Both the position numbers and the translations under genes were made by a program. 64,000 nt of DNA. Source: Mycolicibacterium nivoides. GTDB taxonomy: Bacteria > Actinomycetota > Actinomycetes > Mycobacteriales > Mycobacteriaceae. The stretch covers positions 3,154,727-3,218,726 of the forward strand of contig NZ_CP034072.1 of assembly GCF_003855255.1 (NCBI RefSeq). Reading direction: 5' to 3'. Of the stretch, positions 25,710-33,788 are shown in pieces. Under the pieces are notes generated by a model that searched no databases, was not told the origin of the DNA, and saw nothing but the letters and a program-made list of their open reading frames with translations. The stretch's first letter is position 1. Every line of letters begins with the position of its first letter.

Positions 25710-25766
25710 GGTGGCAGATGCAGGATTCGAACCTGCGTAGGCGTAAGCCGACGGATTTACAGTCCG
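25710..25766 (-). repeat. Left attachment site: 57-bp copy of tRNA-Tyr 3' half
   Basis: These 57 bp are identical to 36824-36880. They cover the tRNA-Tyr 3' tail, T arm, variable arm and anticodon region up to the anticodon stem. Beyond 25766 the similarity ends abruptly, so this copy cannot make a tRNA. It is the chromosomal 3' half displaced by integration. The offset of 11,114 bp gives the length of the excised circle. Confidence 0.95.
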
Positions 25767-25947
25767 TACTTGTGGGCGTTTAAGGTGCACAGTCAACGCT
25801 TGGCGGTGCTTGCAAAGCACGGTCTAGCTGCGATGCCACCGGTTGACCGTCTTGGTTAGCGCTTGGCACATCTGGGCACACTGCGGTATCTACTGCGGTA
25901 TGCGTATGCGCGAGCACCGGGCGGCACCTTTAATGGCGTTGCAGAAA
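25767..25947. other. Left-end noncoding segment of the element
   Basis: No credible gene lies between the left repeat and the cargo stop at 25948. The stretch contains the short dyad GTGCTT/AAGCAC (25806-25820), two CTGCGGTAT copies (25881-25889 and 25893-25901) read as integrase arm sites, and a hairpin TGCAGAA/TTCTGCA (25940-25957) overlapping the cargo gene stop that may terminate it. Confidence 0.6.
25880..25901. repeat. Integrase arm-type sites, left pair
   Basis: CTGCGGTAT occurs at 25881-25889 and again at 25893-25901, 12 bp apart. The same motif recurs as a pair at the right end of the element (36752, 36763) and ahead of the integrase start (35512, 35522). Tandem short repeats flanking the core of attP are the usual arm-binding sites of tyrosine integrases. 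Confidence 0.65.
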
Positions 25948-26838
25948 TCATTCTGCATTGTCGAGCTTCTCGCGGGTGAAGCGTAGTGGTTCCGCCGCCA
26001 CCAGCTCTGCGACAGCCTCACAGAATGGAATAACCAAATTGTTCATATACTTTGCAAAGTTGCCGACAGTGACTACGTCGAACTCGAAAATACCGTTGAC
26101 CGATTTCGATGCGATGTCGCGACGAGCTCGAACCCAATCCCGCATATCAACTTGAGGCTCTTCTTTGTCTGCATCTACGACATAGAGCGGCGATCCTATC
26201 AAGACAACTGGAAAGCATAAGTTGAGAGTGAGATAACTTTGCCTCACACCATTGAATGTTCTACGATTCTCACCGTTACGATATTCTTTCTTGGTGGCAA
26301 GAATAGCCTTCGCCAGCGGCATGACCAACGACGTAAATATTTCTGCATTCGAGGCTTGCCACGTCTTTTGCGGGCGTTCGAGGCGTGTCAACTGATCTGC
26401 TCGAAAGCCGGAAAATCCGTGCCGAGTTGCTAATTCGCCGAATTCAAAGTAGTCCCAAGACGGTTTCATCTGAAATGTTCCAGGCGCAATTTCAGTTGAC
26501 ACTTCGTCAGTAAAAAGGGTGTGTTCCTTCGGATTGCCATTCTGCCGCCAGGAGGGCAACTCTCGGCCGACTGCGCAGAATGGACTTGCACTTTGCTTGC
26601 ACTCGACAAGCATAGTTGCAGATACGATAACTTTGTTTTCACGATCATTCAAGAACTGGTGATATCCCCACACATCCAATTCACGTGACGATTCTGGTTT
26701 ATCGGGGTCCTGAAACGCCCATCCTGGTCTCGGGTGGAAGTCACTGATCTCTAACAGCCGCACCGCCTTCTGTTCGAGAAGCCAACCAGCCTTTTCGACG
26801 GCAGCAAGGACTTCCTCGTTCGTCGGTTTCTCAGACAT
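25948..26838 (-). CDS. Cargo protein with PD-(D/E)XK nuclease signature
   Basis: The 296-residue product starts at ATG 26838; the longer frame uses TTG 26847. The N-terminal half resembles a restriction-endonuclease fold: GWLLEQKAVRLLEISDF, then RELDVWGYH (Asp55) and, 24 residues on, MLVECKQS (Glu79-x-Lys81). This is the D...ExK arrangement of Mrr-like and related nucleases. The C-terminal 180 residues match nothing I know. GC content (about half) is far lower than the host or the neighbouring head genes, so it was probably acquired separately. It sits at the element's left end beside the attachment site, where satellites carry anti-phage cargo. A defence role is inference; no methylase or partner gene is adjacent. 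Confidence 0.6.
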   Translation of the reverse strand: MSEKPTNEEVLAAVEKAGWLLEQKAVRLLEISDFHPRPGWAFQDPDKPESSRELDVWGYHQFLNDRENKVIVSATMLVECKQSASPFCAVGRELPSWRQNGNPKEHTLFTDEVSTEIAPGTFQMKPSWDYFEFGELATRHGFSGFRADQLTRLERPQKTWQASNAEIFTSLVMPLAKAILATKKEYRNGENRRTFNGVRQSYLTLNLCFPVVLIGSPLYVVDADKEEPQVDMRDWVRARRDIASKSVNGIFEFDVVTVGNFAKYMNNLVIPFCEAVAELVAAEPLRFTREKLDNAE

Positions 26839-27006
26839 CACCAGCAAAGCCTAACGCCGGACAAGACACATACCCCCCGACTCAACCCGTGGCAATCGCG
26901 TTGGACGGAGGACCGGGGGCATGCGCTGCGGGACGGACCCCTCCATCCCTATGAACGCCCGGTCTGGCAGGTGCCTTCTCGTCAACCCCTGAAACCGGAC
27001 GCACTT

Positions 27007-27339
27007 CTAAGAGGTGCTGCTGACCTCAACCCAGTAGTACGTCGGGGTACTGCCAGTAAGCACGTTCTCACTTGTCCACAGCCGATCACTGGTCACCGCA
27101 TACAACGTGCCGTCAACGAAAAGCCGGTCATGCTGTTGCACAACAATTCCCGACTCCTGACCAAATGGAACGCCAAGTAGCCCAGTGGTATCCACAACGC
27201 CTGGAAAGCGGGCTAGAGGCTGCACTGACGAACCACCAATGACCACGCCGGTAATGTCACCGATGTGGTAGTCATCCAATTCACCAACCGTCTGCCCCTT
27301 CCAGTCACGCTCTGGGCGGAACACGCTCGCGGTAGCCAC
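27007..27339 (-). CDS. Phage head closure / head-tail connector protein
   Basis: This 110-residue protein is predicted to be mostly beta strands (PERDWKGQTVGELDDYHIGD, then GIVVQQHDRLFVDGTLYAVTS). It occupies the second slot after the capsid gene, the usual position of the stopper or head-closure protein that seals the connector and docks the tail. It overlaps the stop of the preceding adaptor gene. It is the last head gene; no major tail, tape measure or tail assembly gene follows. The assignment rests on position, size and predicted fold. Confidence 0.6.
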   Translation of the reverse strand: MATASVFRPERDWKGQTVGELDDYHIGDITGVVIGGSSVQPLARFPGVVDTTGLLGVPFGQESGIVVQQHDRLFVDGTLYAVTSDRLWTSENVLTGSTPTYYWVEVSSTS

Positions 27340-27656
27340 TATTCAGCCCTCTTGCGATACCTATTCAGGGTGAATGATTCCGCCACAGTCCACCCGGTGA
27401 ATGCGCCACGGAACGAAACTGACTGTGGTCCAACACTCTCCGCAAGGTCGATACCTCGCGGGTTAGCGACCATGCGGCACGCGGCGGATAGGATGACTGC
27501 CCGCAACTCATCGTTAGGTACCCCGTCTACGAATCCCTCGTTACGGGTGTAGGCCTTAACCATCGCAGTGACAATGGACAGGACAGTCCCACCCTGCTCA
27601 GCCGAAACAGTGCGGCCAAGCAACGCAGACAAATCCACAACCGTTGCGGCTGGCAT
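27339..27656 (-). CDS. Phage head-tail adaptor (connector) protein
   Basis: This 105-residue helical protein (VDLSALLGRTVSAEQGGTVL, then DELRAVILSAACRMVANPRGI) matches the size and build of HK97 gp6-like adaptors, which add a ring below the portal. Mycobacteriophage connectors commonly have the same DELRAVILSAA..R.. segment. It starts 2 bp after the capsid stop and overlaps the next connector gene, so it belongs to the same head transcript. Confidence 0.7.
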   Translation of the reverse strand: MPAATVVDLSALLGRTVSAEQGGTVLSIVTAMVKAYTRNEGFVDGVPNDELRAVILSAACRMVANPRGIDLAESVGPQSVSFRGAFTGWTVAESFTLNRYRKRAE

Positions 27657-27658
27657 GA

Positions 27659-28519
27659 TTACGCCTCAGTCAACAGAGTGACAGCCTTAGGATGCAGCAC
27701 AGCCACATCGAAACGGGCAGTGACACGGATGCCAACAGAATCCGCGTCACCGAATGTCTGATCGAGAATTGCAATCGTCGGATCCTGGTCGCGGGCAACG
27801 ATAACCTTGGAGAAGTCGACCAACGCCACGCGTGCCTTACCTGACACGTTCGGGATGTAGTCGGTCACGATCACCGGCAGTCCGAACAGGGTGAACTGTG
27901 TTCCCTCATGCATGTTCGGATCCAGCAAGTAACGAGCATCGGTTTCGCCAACGTGCAGCTTGCGTAGAGCTGCGAACGCCTGCGGAGTCATCACCCAATG
28001 GGTGGCACTGACATGGTTGCCCTGAGCTGCCGCCAAACCATCAATCAGGCTGTCCGGGTCTGCGAGATCCAAAACACCAGTGGTGATGCCGCTCTGGCGG
28101 AAAATGCCCTTGATGGTGTCACTTGCTCCGGTGCCGTCATACAGTGCGGCGTCCAAGACGTTCGACACATCGGTTACCAGACGAGTCGAAACGACCTGCT
28201 CAAGAGCGCCCACAGTGTGGGTTGCTTCACGAACAAGTTCGTTCGACAGAATCGTCAGGGACTTGATGCCCTTCAAAGTGCTTGGCAGCAAAGCCACTTC
28301 ATCAAACGACACGTTCGAATCGGTGATCGTCGCACCCGGTGCGTAAAAACCTGCACTGGCACCCGAAGCGATACGCGGAACGCGCAACGGTCCTGCGGTG
28401 TCAATGATCTGCGGGCCTGCAGCGAGAAACGAGGATTCCTGTTCTAGCGGCTGGACCAAAAGCTTGGCGACTTCTGCCGCCGTAAGGGTCGGCTGAGTGG
28501 CCGGGGTCTGGATAGTCAT
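27659..28519 (-). CDS. Phage major capsid protein, HK97 fold
   Basis: The 286-residue product starts at ATG 28519, which has an AAGGGA ribosome site 8 bp upstream; the longer frame to 28558 is unlikely. The sequence fits an HK97-fold major capsid protein without an N-terminal delta domain. It has an N-arm rich in Thr and Gln, a P-domain with LKGIKSLTILSNELVREA, then THWVMTPQAFAALRKL and LFGLPVIVTDYIP in the A domain, and a C-terminal RFDVAVLHPKAV strand. The scaffold function is supplied by the upstream gene at 28644. No prohead protease gene is present. Intact coding suggests that the element can build its own, perhaps small, capsid. Confidence 0.88.
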   Translation of the reverse strand: MTIQTPATQPTLTAAEVAKLLVQPLEQESSFLAAGPQIIDTAGPLRVPRIASGASAGFYAPGATITDSNVSFDEVALLPSTLKGIKSLTILSNELVREATHTVGALEQVVSTRLVTDVSNVLDAALYDGTGASDTIKGIFRQSGITTGVLDLADPDSLIDGLAAAQGNHVSATHWVMTPQAFAALRKLHVGETDARYLLDPNMHEGTQFTLFGLPVIVTDYIPNVSGKARVALVDFSKVIVARDQDPTIAILDQTFGDADSVGIRVTARFDVAVLHPKAVTLLTEA

Positions 28520-28643
28520 GCTTAAATCCCTTGAATAACAACGTGGTACCGCTGCCATCAGGACAGGAGCATGGATTAGGGCATCAGGCCCAGAAGGGTG
28601 AGATAGGTTGCGAATCAGTCGCTTTGCCTATCTCCAAATCTAC

Positions 28644-29078
28644 TTAGACGGAACGCTGCAGACGGCCTAGAAGCGAGAAAGGTTCGTCACGGTCACCGGT
28701 CACACCCTGACCGACGCTGCCGGAAACCCTGCGCTTCCCATAGTGGGGACGCTTGGCAATCAAGTCATCCACAGCCGTGTTCAACTTGTCATCATCGGTC
28801 AACAGTTCGGCGTCATAAGGCAAATCATCGGGATCTGCCAGCTTCCCAGTTGCCTCTACGCGTGCCGTGAACAGTGCACGGCTCAACTCGTCTACTCGCG
28901 CTTCGGCGGCCTCGGCACGGTGCCTGTTGTCCCTCGCCTCATTGCGTAGCTTCTCAATGTCGGCACGCTTGTAAACGATGGTGTCGCCCTGGTCGTCGTC
29001 GGGCTGCACGTCGTCGGTGATCTCGTCTAGTTCGCCGTCGGCAGGGTCATCGGCCTGCACTTCGGTTACGTCAGCCAT
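28644..29078 (-). CDS. Capsid scaffolding protein
   Basis: This 144-residue protein is highly acidic for the first 30 residues. It has a coiled-coil centre (RADIEKLRNEARDNRHRAEA, then AEARVDELSRALFTAR) and a basic C-terminus (KRPHYGKRRVSG), the classic build of phage scaffolding proteins whose basic end binds the capsid subunit. Its location between portal and capsid genes agrees. ATG 29078 has a GAGAGGAAG ribosome site. No protease domain is fused to it. Confidence 0.8.
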   Translation of the reverse strand: MADVTEVQADDPADGELDEITDDVQPDDDQGDTIVYKRADIEKLRNEARDNRHRAEAAEARVDELSRALFTARVEATGKLADPDDLPYDAELLTDDDKLNTAVDDLIAKRPHYGKRRVSGSVGQGVTGDRDEPFSLLGRLQRSV

Positions 29079-29144
29079 CAGGGCTTCCTCTCAGAGGGCT
29101 CAGAGCCACACAGAGCCACAAACAGGGCACGCGTGGGGCAATGT

Positions 29145-30500
29145 CTATGCACTTACGGCAGCGGGCGACTTACGGCTCAAAATGCCAATCTCAGATGCCA
29201 TATTCAGTGCACGCGCATCGGCAACCGCCAGGGCTTCATCGGTGCTGTGCTTCAGTTCTTCGGCGATCTCATCGGCAGTCAGGCCTAGCCGCTTGAGGAC
29301 GCTCGTACGGGACAAGATTCCGGCGCTGTACAGCTTGACGGCGTAGTCGGCTTCCTGAGCCTGCGAACGCGTATCGGCGGGACTCCACACCACACGTGCA
29401 ATCACAGTGTCTGGATCCACCCCGTCACGGATAGCGACCAGCAGACGGGCCACCTGCTCCCATCCAACGCCGTACTGACGCTGACGTGCCTCAGCCCTTG
29501 CCACTAGTGCGGCCTCAGCGGCACGCAATGCGTCGGCACTGGTTACGGAGTCCTGCAGCAATCCGACATAGTGCGCCGGTAGACCGCTAACCATCATCGC
29601 CTGTGAAATGAGAACGTGTACACCAGATTCAAACGTCTTCAGATCGGCAGCAGGAAGAGCGCCAAAACGAGACCCGGCATCCTCGCTGATCATCATGCGA
29701 TTCGTCTCCGGAAATGGATTGACCGCTTCCGTTACGGGCTGATCGTCGTCGTCCAAGACAGGGTTGCCGTCGTCGTCAACGACAGGCTTCTCCGTCAACT
29801 CAATTCCGCTGGCGTAACGCCTTGGCCTGCCCGCGTACTCACTGGCAACCATCATGTCCAACAACAGCTTGTTGATGGCATCCTGAATCGTGGTCAGGTC
29901 ATCAATCACAGACGGCTCGTCGTCATCACCGATAGCCACGACAGGAACCACGCCCAGACCGTGCGGAACAGTCTCCACCAGTTCATATCCCGCACTGCCA
30001 GCACTCGGCGTGTTCGCCGTCCAATGCTCAACACGGTCAGCGAAATACACCCACACCTCGGTAGTCTGCTTGGTGCGAACGCGCTTCACAGCCGAAACAA
30101 TCTGCCTTGTAACGGGATCGCGGATGATGGCAACCTGATGGGGATGCTCAACCGTCGCACGTGGCTTACCGTTCACATCCGTCCAACACAGCACATAGCC
30201 GACGCCATACAACAGTGCATCCCGATGCACCTGCGCCGCCAGTTGATCCAAGTCGCTGTACTCAAACAAATCCCACACGTCGGCACCCTCAACACCCGAC
30301 AGCCTCAAACGTTCCTGCAAGCTGACAACCGCAGTGCGGCATAGGTTGCTGCTCAACTGATCAAAGTTGCGCAACGCCACCTTCGCCTCGCGAGACAGAA
30401 ACGACAGCGGACTAACGCCCTCAAAATAGTTGTCCAGCAATCCATATCGGTACTGTCGGCTGTCGAGTGCCTGTAGAAGCTCGATCAGGTCATCGGTCAT
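29145..30500 (-). CDS. Phage portal protein
   Basis: The 451-residue protein follows the SPP1/HK97-type portal pattern seen in mycobacteriophages: an N-terminal YRYGLLDNYFEGVSPLSFLS segment, DLDQLAAQVHRDALLYGVGYVLCW, a wing domain with short strands, and the clip/stem region ending TSADALRAAEAALVARAEARQ. The portal forms the dodecameric DNA entry ring and binds terminase. It starts at ATG 30500, 11 bp after the terminase stop, with an AGGAC ribosome site. The C-terminal part (residues 380-451) includes SRTSVLKRLGLTADEIAEE, common in these portals. Confidence 0.9.
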   Translation of the reverse strand: MTDDLIELLQALDSRQYRYGLLDNYFEGVSPLSFLSREAKVALRNFDQLSSNLCRTAVVSLQERLRLSGVEGADVWDLFEYSDLDQLAAQVHRDALLYGVGYVLCWTDVNGKPRATVEHPHQVAIIRDPVTRQIVSAVKRVRTKQTTEVWVYFADRVEHWTANTPSAGSAGYELVETVPHGLGVVPVVAIGDDDEPSVIDDLTTIQDAINKLLLDMMVASEYAGRPRRYASGIELTEKPVVDDDGNPVLDDDDQPVTEAVNPFPETNRMMISEDAGSRFGALPAADLKTFESGVHVLISQAMMVSGLPAHYVGLLQDSVTSADALRAAEAALVARAEARQRQYGVGWEQVARLLVAIRDGVDPDTVIARVVWSPADTRSQAQEADYAVKLYSAGILSRTSVLKRLGLTADEIAEELKHSTDEALAVADARALNMASEIGILSRKSPAAVSA

Positions 30501-30511
30501 TGTTCAAAGTC

Positions 30512-31975
30512 CTATGCGAAAGATGCTGCGCGAAAACGCTTCTTCGGATGTGTGGACCGCCACGAGGCACGTGAGTAGGCCATGACAGCGCACACGGCGG
30601 CGTCGATACGGCCCGCGTGCCTGCTCCTGCTCGACTTCACCAAACGCCCACCACGGTTGTCTTCCGACAACACCGCATTGCCGATGTGCTCACGTAGCAG
30701 GGCATCCCCGGAGTGCGAAAGCTGACCGTTGCGGCACGCAGTCAGAAACTCAGCCGTCGCGGCACTCATGCGGCTTACGGTCTGCGGGAACTCGACAACC
30801 GGAATCCCCTCTGCCGACAACACCGCTAGGGAACGCTGCCAACGGTACGGATCCGCCGCGATCTCAACCACATTCCACCGTTCACATGCGTCCCTGATGG
30901 CTTGCTCAACGTCGAGAATCGGCACGCGCCAATCAGTTTCCGAGTAGTTCGGGCGCTGCCACACACCCAGCACATCAAGGTGCGGAGTGGGTGAAACCGT
31001 CGCAGCCAACAGCACCGTGGCATCGGTACCGCTGTACGATCCGTCGAAGCTCAGCACCACATCGGCACCGTCAGGGATACCGACACCCGACGACAATCCA
31101 TCCCACAGATCCGGAGGCAAGATCGGGTCTCCGCTGCCGGTAACCCACTGCACCAAACGCGTACGCCTGAAATGGTTCTCACTCATCTTCGGCGGTTGCA
31201 GCGCTGCAAGAGCATCTGCGTACAGGAAGTCATCCAGTGCGGGATTGGCCAAACGCCAACAATGTTCGCAGTCTGTGCCATGATCCTCAAAACCTGCTGC
31301 GCTGAACTCGCGGTAAACCTGGCTGCGGTCGTCCGGGCAGTCGCTAGCCTGCTGACGGAACTGCGCAAGCTCATTATCCGGCTGAGGTCCGGGCGTACCA
31401 ATCAACAGAACCAAACTCGTCGGCTTCTTACCCGACGCCAGCGCCACAACCTCGTACACTTCCGGTGCAATGCGGCCACCCTCGTCGCAGATGCATAGAT
31501 CAGGATTGCGGCCCTCAAGAGCTGCCGGTGAAGCTGGTAGACAAGTCAACTCAGCACCACGGATAGGAATGACGAGGCGATCCTTGAAAACCTGTACACG
31601 ACAGCTCAATTCCGGGCTGCGTTCGATGAAACGAACACACATGCGGAATACAATTCCGGCTTGGCGTTCATCAACGGCCACCAGATCAACCGATGTGTCA
31701 TCACTGCCCAACATGAATACGTACACAGCCATGGCGGCAGCGAGACAAGACTTTCCATTCCCGCGTGCCAACGCCCACGCGGCCAAACGCGGACGGGGGT
31801 CCGCATCCCAAACCGAAGAGACCAGCTCCCGCTGCCAATGCCGCAAGATCAGCGGCTTGCCGTCTGGCAGCAGTAGAAACTTGCGGCAGAACTGGGCGAA
31901 ACGCTCGCTTTCTGACCCACGCGGACGCCACGGCAGAGGCGACGCGTCAACCGCCCTCTTAGGTCCGGCATGCAC
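30512..31975 (-). CDS. Phage terminase large subunit
   Basis: This 487-residue packaging motor has the ATPase Walker A-like ALARGNGKS (residues 68-76, Lys75), Walker B in DLCICDEGG, and a nuclease domain starting at VVLSFDGSYSGTDATVL with further acidic residues downstream. It pumps DNA into the prohead and cuts the concatemer. It starts at GTG 31975 behind AGGAG; this ribosome site lies inside the start of the divergent gene at 31970, and the two genes overlap by 6 bp. I see no obvious small terminase; the HNH protein and one of the small upstream genes are candidates for recognition. Confidence 0.92.
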   Translation of the reverse strand: MHAGPKRAVDASPLPWRPRGSESERFAQFCRKFLLLPDGKPLILRHWQRELVSSVWDADPRPRLAAWALARGNGKSCLAAAMAVYVFMLGSDDTSVDLVAVDERQAGIVFRMCVRFIERSPELSCRVQVFKDRLVIPIRGAELTCLPASPAALEGRNPDLCICDEGGRIAPEVYEVVALASGKKPTSLVLLIGTPGPQPDNELAQFRQQASDCPDDRSQVYREFSAAGFEDHGTDCEHCWRLANPALDDFLYADALAALQPPKMSENHFRRTRLVQWVTGSGDPILPPDLWDGLSSGVGIPDGADVVLSFDGSYSGTDATVLLAATVSPTPHLDVLGVWQRPNYSETDWRVPILDVEQAIRDACERWNVVEIAADPYRWQRSLAVLSAEGIPVVEFPQTVSRMSAATAEFLTACRNGQLSHSGDALLREHIGNAVLSEDNRGGRLVKSSRSRHAGRIDAAVCAVMAYSRASWRSTHPKKRFRAASFA

Positions 31976-32536
31976 GATAAACTCCTGAATATGGAGTGGG
32001 GATCAGTTGCTGCGTATCTCGCATTGGCGATCAGTTTGGGCAATACCGCCTGGACCATCCGGAAAGAGACCAGAAAGCCAATCAACGAACGACAGCAAGC
32101 CCTAAGAGACCAACTCAGAGCTGTTCTTGTAGAGGTTCAGACCGACACACGCAACGCCTTAGCTGAACTCCAACGAGGGAAGACGCCTGCTTATCCAGTG
32201 CCGGATGCTCTGACGAACTTGCGGGATCGAGTTAGTCGAGTCAGCCAGGACGGACTCACCTGCCCTAGTAGAGAATCCCTCAGCGTGCTTGGCTCGGAAG
32301 GCTTGCTGAATGCCTACTGGTCCAGCGCACAATACGCGGACGAAAGGCTCAAAAACCACGAGGATTATGGCCGTCCTATCGAAGACATCGCCGCTCGACG
32401 TACGCAGGAACAGTTCGCTCTCCGAAGAGAACTCGAACATCAAAAGAATCGGATTGACGAAATGATCGATGTCCTCACAAAAATCGACCATGGTGATCGA
32501 AAGACGATCCGCAAGTACAAGGCCGTAGGCACCTAG
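31970..32536 (+). CDS. Membrane-anchored coiled-coil accessory protein
   Basis: The 188-residue product begins at ATG 31970 (or ATG 31991). It has one N-terminal membrane helix (GSVAAYLALAISLGNTAW) and a long, charged, helical cytoplasmic part with coiled-coil stretches (RQQALRDQLRAVLVEVQTDT and ELEHQKNRIDEMIDVL). It lies on the plus strand against the run of head genes, between HNH and terminase genes, so it is an independently transcribed accessory gene. The build (one helix plus coiled coil) is frequent among superinfection exclusion and Abi-type proteins, but no specific family is recognised and that role is inference. Confidence 0.65.
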   Translation: MHDKLLNMEWGSVAAYLALAISLGNTAWTIRKETRKPINERQQALRDQLRAVLVEVQTDTRNALAELQRGKTPAYPVPDALTNLRDRVSRVSQDGLTCPSRESLSVLGSEGLLNAYWSSAQYADERLKNHEDYGRPIEDIAARRTQEQFALRRELEHQKNRIDEMIDVLTKIDHGDRKTIRKYKAVGT

Positions 32537-32639
32537 GTGTAATTGCCCCTGCTCTGTGCCTGAGTGTCCGATGTCGGCGCTAGTCGCCGGTATCCCCGAG
32601 GGGTTCGGGCCATCCTTTTGCCGGCTGCGTTTGCGCTGG

Positions 32640-33083
32640 TCAGAGACCTGAGTTGGTAGCGTCGTCGTGACCTGGGCTTTTGTCCGGTCGGTCGGCAGTC
32701 GTGGGAATGGCCGAATATGCCCTACACCTTATGCGGCGTTGGCGACGGACATCCATTCTTTGTTCGACCATTGCGCGTTCTTCATTGGTGCATGTACTGC
32801 CGCGTTGCCTGTTGCATCGCATACACAGCACTCGCAGGTTGGCCAATTCGAAGATGAGGTCTGGGCGTTGTGTGACGGGAATGATGTGGTCAACACTCAA
32901 TTGTTCTGTGCTGCCGCAGTTTTCACAGAACGGACTGAACTTGCGGAGCCGCTTGCTCAAGCGCTCCCATCTGGCAGTGTGCAACAGTGGATGTGACCTG
33001 TTACCGGTCTGCGTGGGTCGGCAGCTAGGGCAGTATGTGCCGTTGTCGATTGGTTCACCGCACCCGATGCACGGGCGCTTCAT
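32640..33083 (-). CDS. HNH endonuclease
   Basis: This 147-residue protein starts at ATG 33083, which overlaps the previous stop (ATGA). It has an N-terminal zinc knuckle (CIGCG and CPSC pairs) and an HNH domain: CENCG, then VDHIIPVTQRP and LRVLCMRCNRQRG. Phage HNH proteins next to terminase genes help cleave DNA during packaging in HK97-like phages and are also found in capsid-forming satellites. It is separated from terminase here by the plus-strand accessory gene. The longer frame to 33152 runs into the upstream gene without a ribosome site. Confidence 0.85.
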   Translation of the reverse strand: MKRPCIGCGEPIDNGTYCPSCRPTQTGNRSHPLLHTARWERLSKRLRKFSPFCENCGSTEQLSVDHIIPVTQRPDLIFELANLRVLCMRCNRQRGSTCTNEERAMVEQRMDVRRQRRIRCRAYSAIPTTADRPDKSPGHDDATNSGL

Positions 33084-33298
33084 TCGAATAGCTTGAGTGT
33101 GCCTGACGGGATGCCTTGGGCGGCGTTCACGATGACTGTTGAGACTTGGCATAGCTTCGGCCCTGATAGCTCGAATGTGTGTAGTTCGCCATCGTCATCC
33201 ATGAGGGACAAAACGTAGCGGCTGCCGTGTGGGAATGCTGCGATGGCGTTGAGCTGACGTGTTGGCAGTGCTTCGGCGTCAGTGTCGTTGTCACACAT
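33080..33298 (-). CDS. Small element protein, unknown
   Basis: This 72-residue acidic protein (start ATG 33298) is predicted to be beta-rich in the centre (GSRYVLSLMDDDGELHTFELSG). The gene overlaps the upstream gene by 8 bp and the HNH gene by 4 bp, so it is a genuine member of the coupled leftward operon. No family is recognised. Confidence 0.6.
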   Translation of the reverse strand: MCDNDTDAEALPTRQLNAIAAFPHGSRYVLSLMDDDGELHTFELSGPKLCQVSTVIVNAAQGIPSGTLKLFE

Positions 33299-33533
33299 TG
33301 GCGTTCCTCAATTGTTCGATCTTGCGTGCCAACTTGTCCCTCAGTGACACCATGAGATCCACTGTGAGCGTGATTATTTCGACGGATTCAGTTCCGCCAG
33401 GGTCTACCACAACATCCACAACACCGTTGTGTGGGTCTCCGAGCACGGCGATATCTGCGGCACAGGTGCGACGATTGCCGCGTGCTGGCTTCGGTCGGCT
33501 GCGGCCAGTTGGTTCCCAATACGCTCGACTCAT
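33291..33533 (-). CDS. Small element protein, unknown
   Basis: The 80-residue product has a basic N-terminal 25 residues (YWEPTGRSRPKPARGNRR) and a C-terminal helix (VDLMVSLRDKLARKIEQLRN), a layout compatible with a small DNA-binding protein. ATG 33533 overlaps the previous stop and its own end overlaps the next start, so translation is coupled. A small-terminase role is possible but unsupported. Confidence 0.55.
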   Translation of the reverse strand: MSRAYWEPTGRSRPKPARGNRRTCAADIAVLGDPHNGVVDVVVDPGGTESVEIITLTVDLMVSLRDKLARKIEQLRNANV

Positions 33534-33787
33534 GCCGACTCCGTGATCTTGAGAAGGAACTCAGTCAGATGCTCGCGGGCACGTTCACGGGACGCGGGAA
33601 CGGTGTAGCCAGCAGCGAAGATGTACGCGGCACAATCCGCGAGAGCGAAGTTCTCACCGTTGTAGCCGGATTCGTTGGCGATCTGCTCGCGGTAGTAGTC
33701 ACGTAGCTCGGGGTCATCTTCAAGCCATGCGAGCATCAAACGGGCCGCGAGCGGTTCCCACTGTCGGGGGTCGTAGGTGACTGCCAC
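33530..33787 (-). CDS. Small element protein, unknown
   Basis: The 85-residue product starts at GTG 33787, directly behind GCAGGAG (spacing 7 bp) located in the end of the upstream gene. This site decides the start over the longer frame to 33976, which would overlap the upstream gene extensively. The protein is acidic and helical (AARLMLAWLEDDPELRDYYR, then NFALADCAAYIFAAG). No family is recognised. Confidence 0.6.
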   Translation of the reverse strand: MAVTYDPRQWEPLAARLMLAWLEDDPELRDYYREQIANESGYNGENFALADCAAYIFAAGYTVPASRERAREHLTEFLLKITESA

Positions 33788-33788
33788 T

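Noticed and set aside
25710..25792. A second tRNA-Tyr gene at the left end of the element
   Set aside because: Identity to the true tRNA stops at the anticodon stem; there is no 5' half, D arm or matching acceptor strand.
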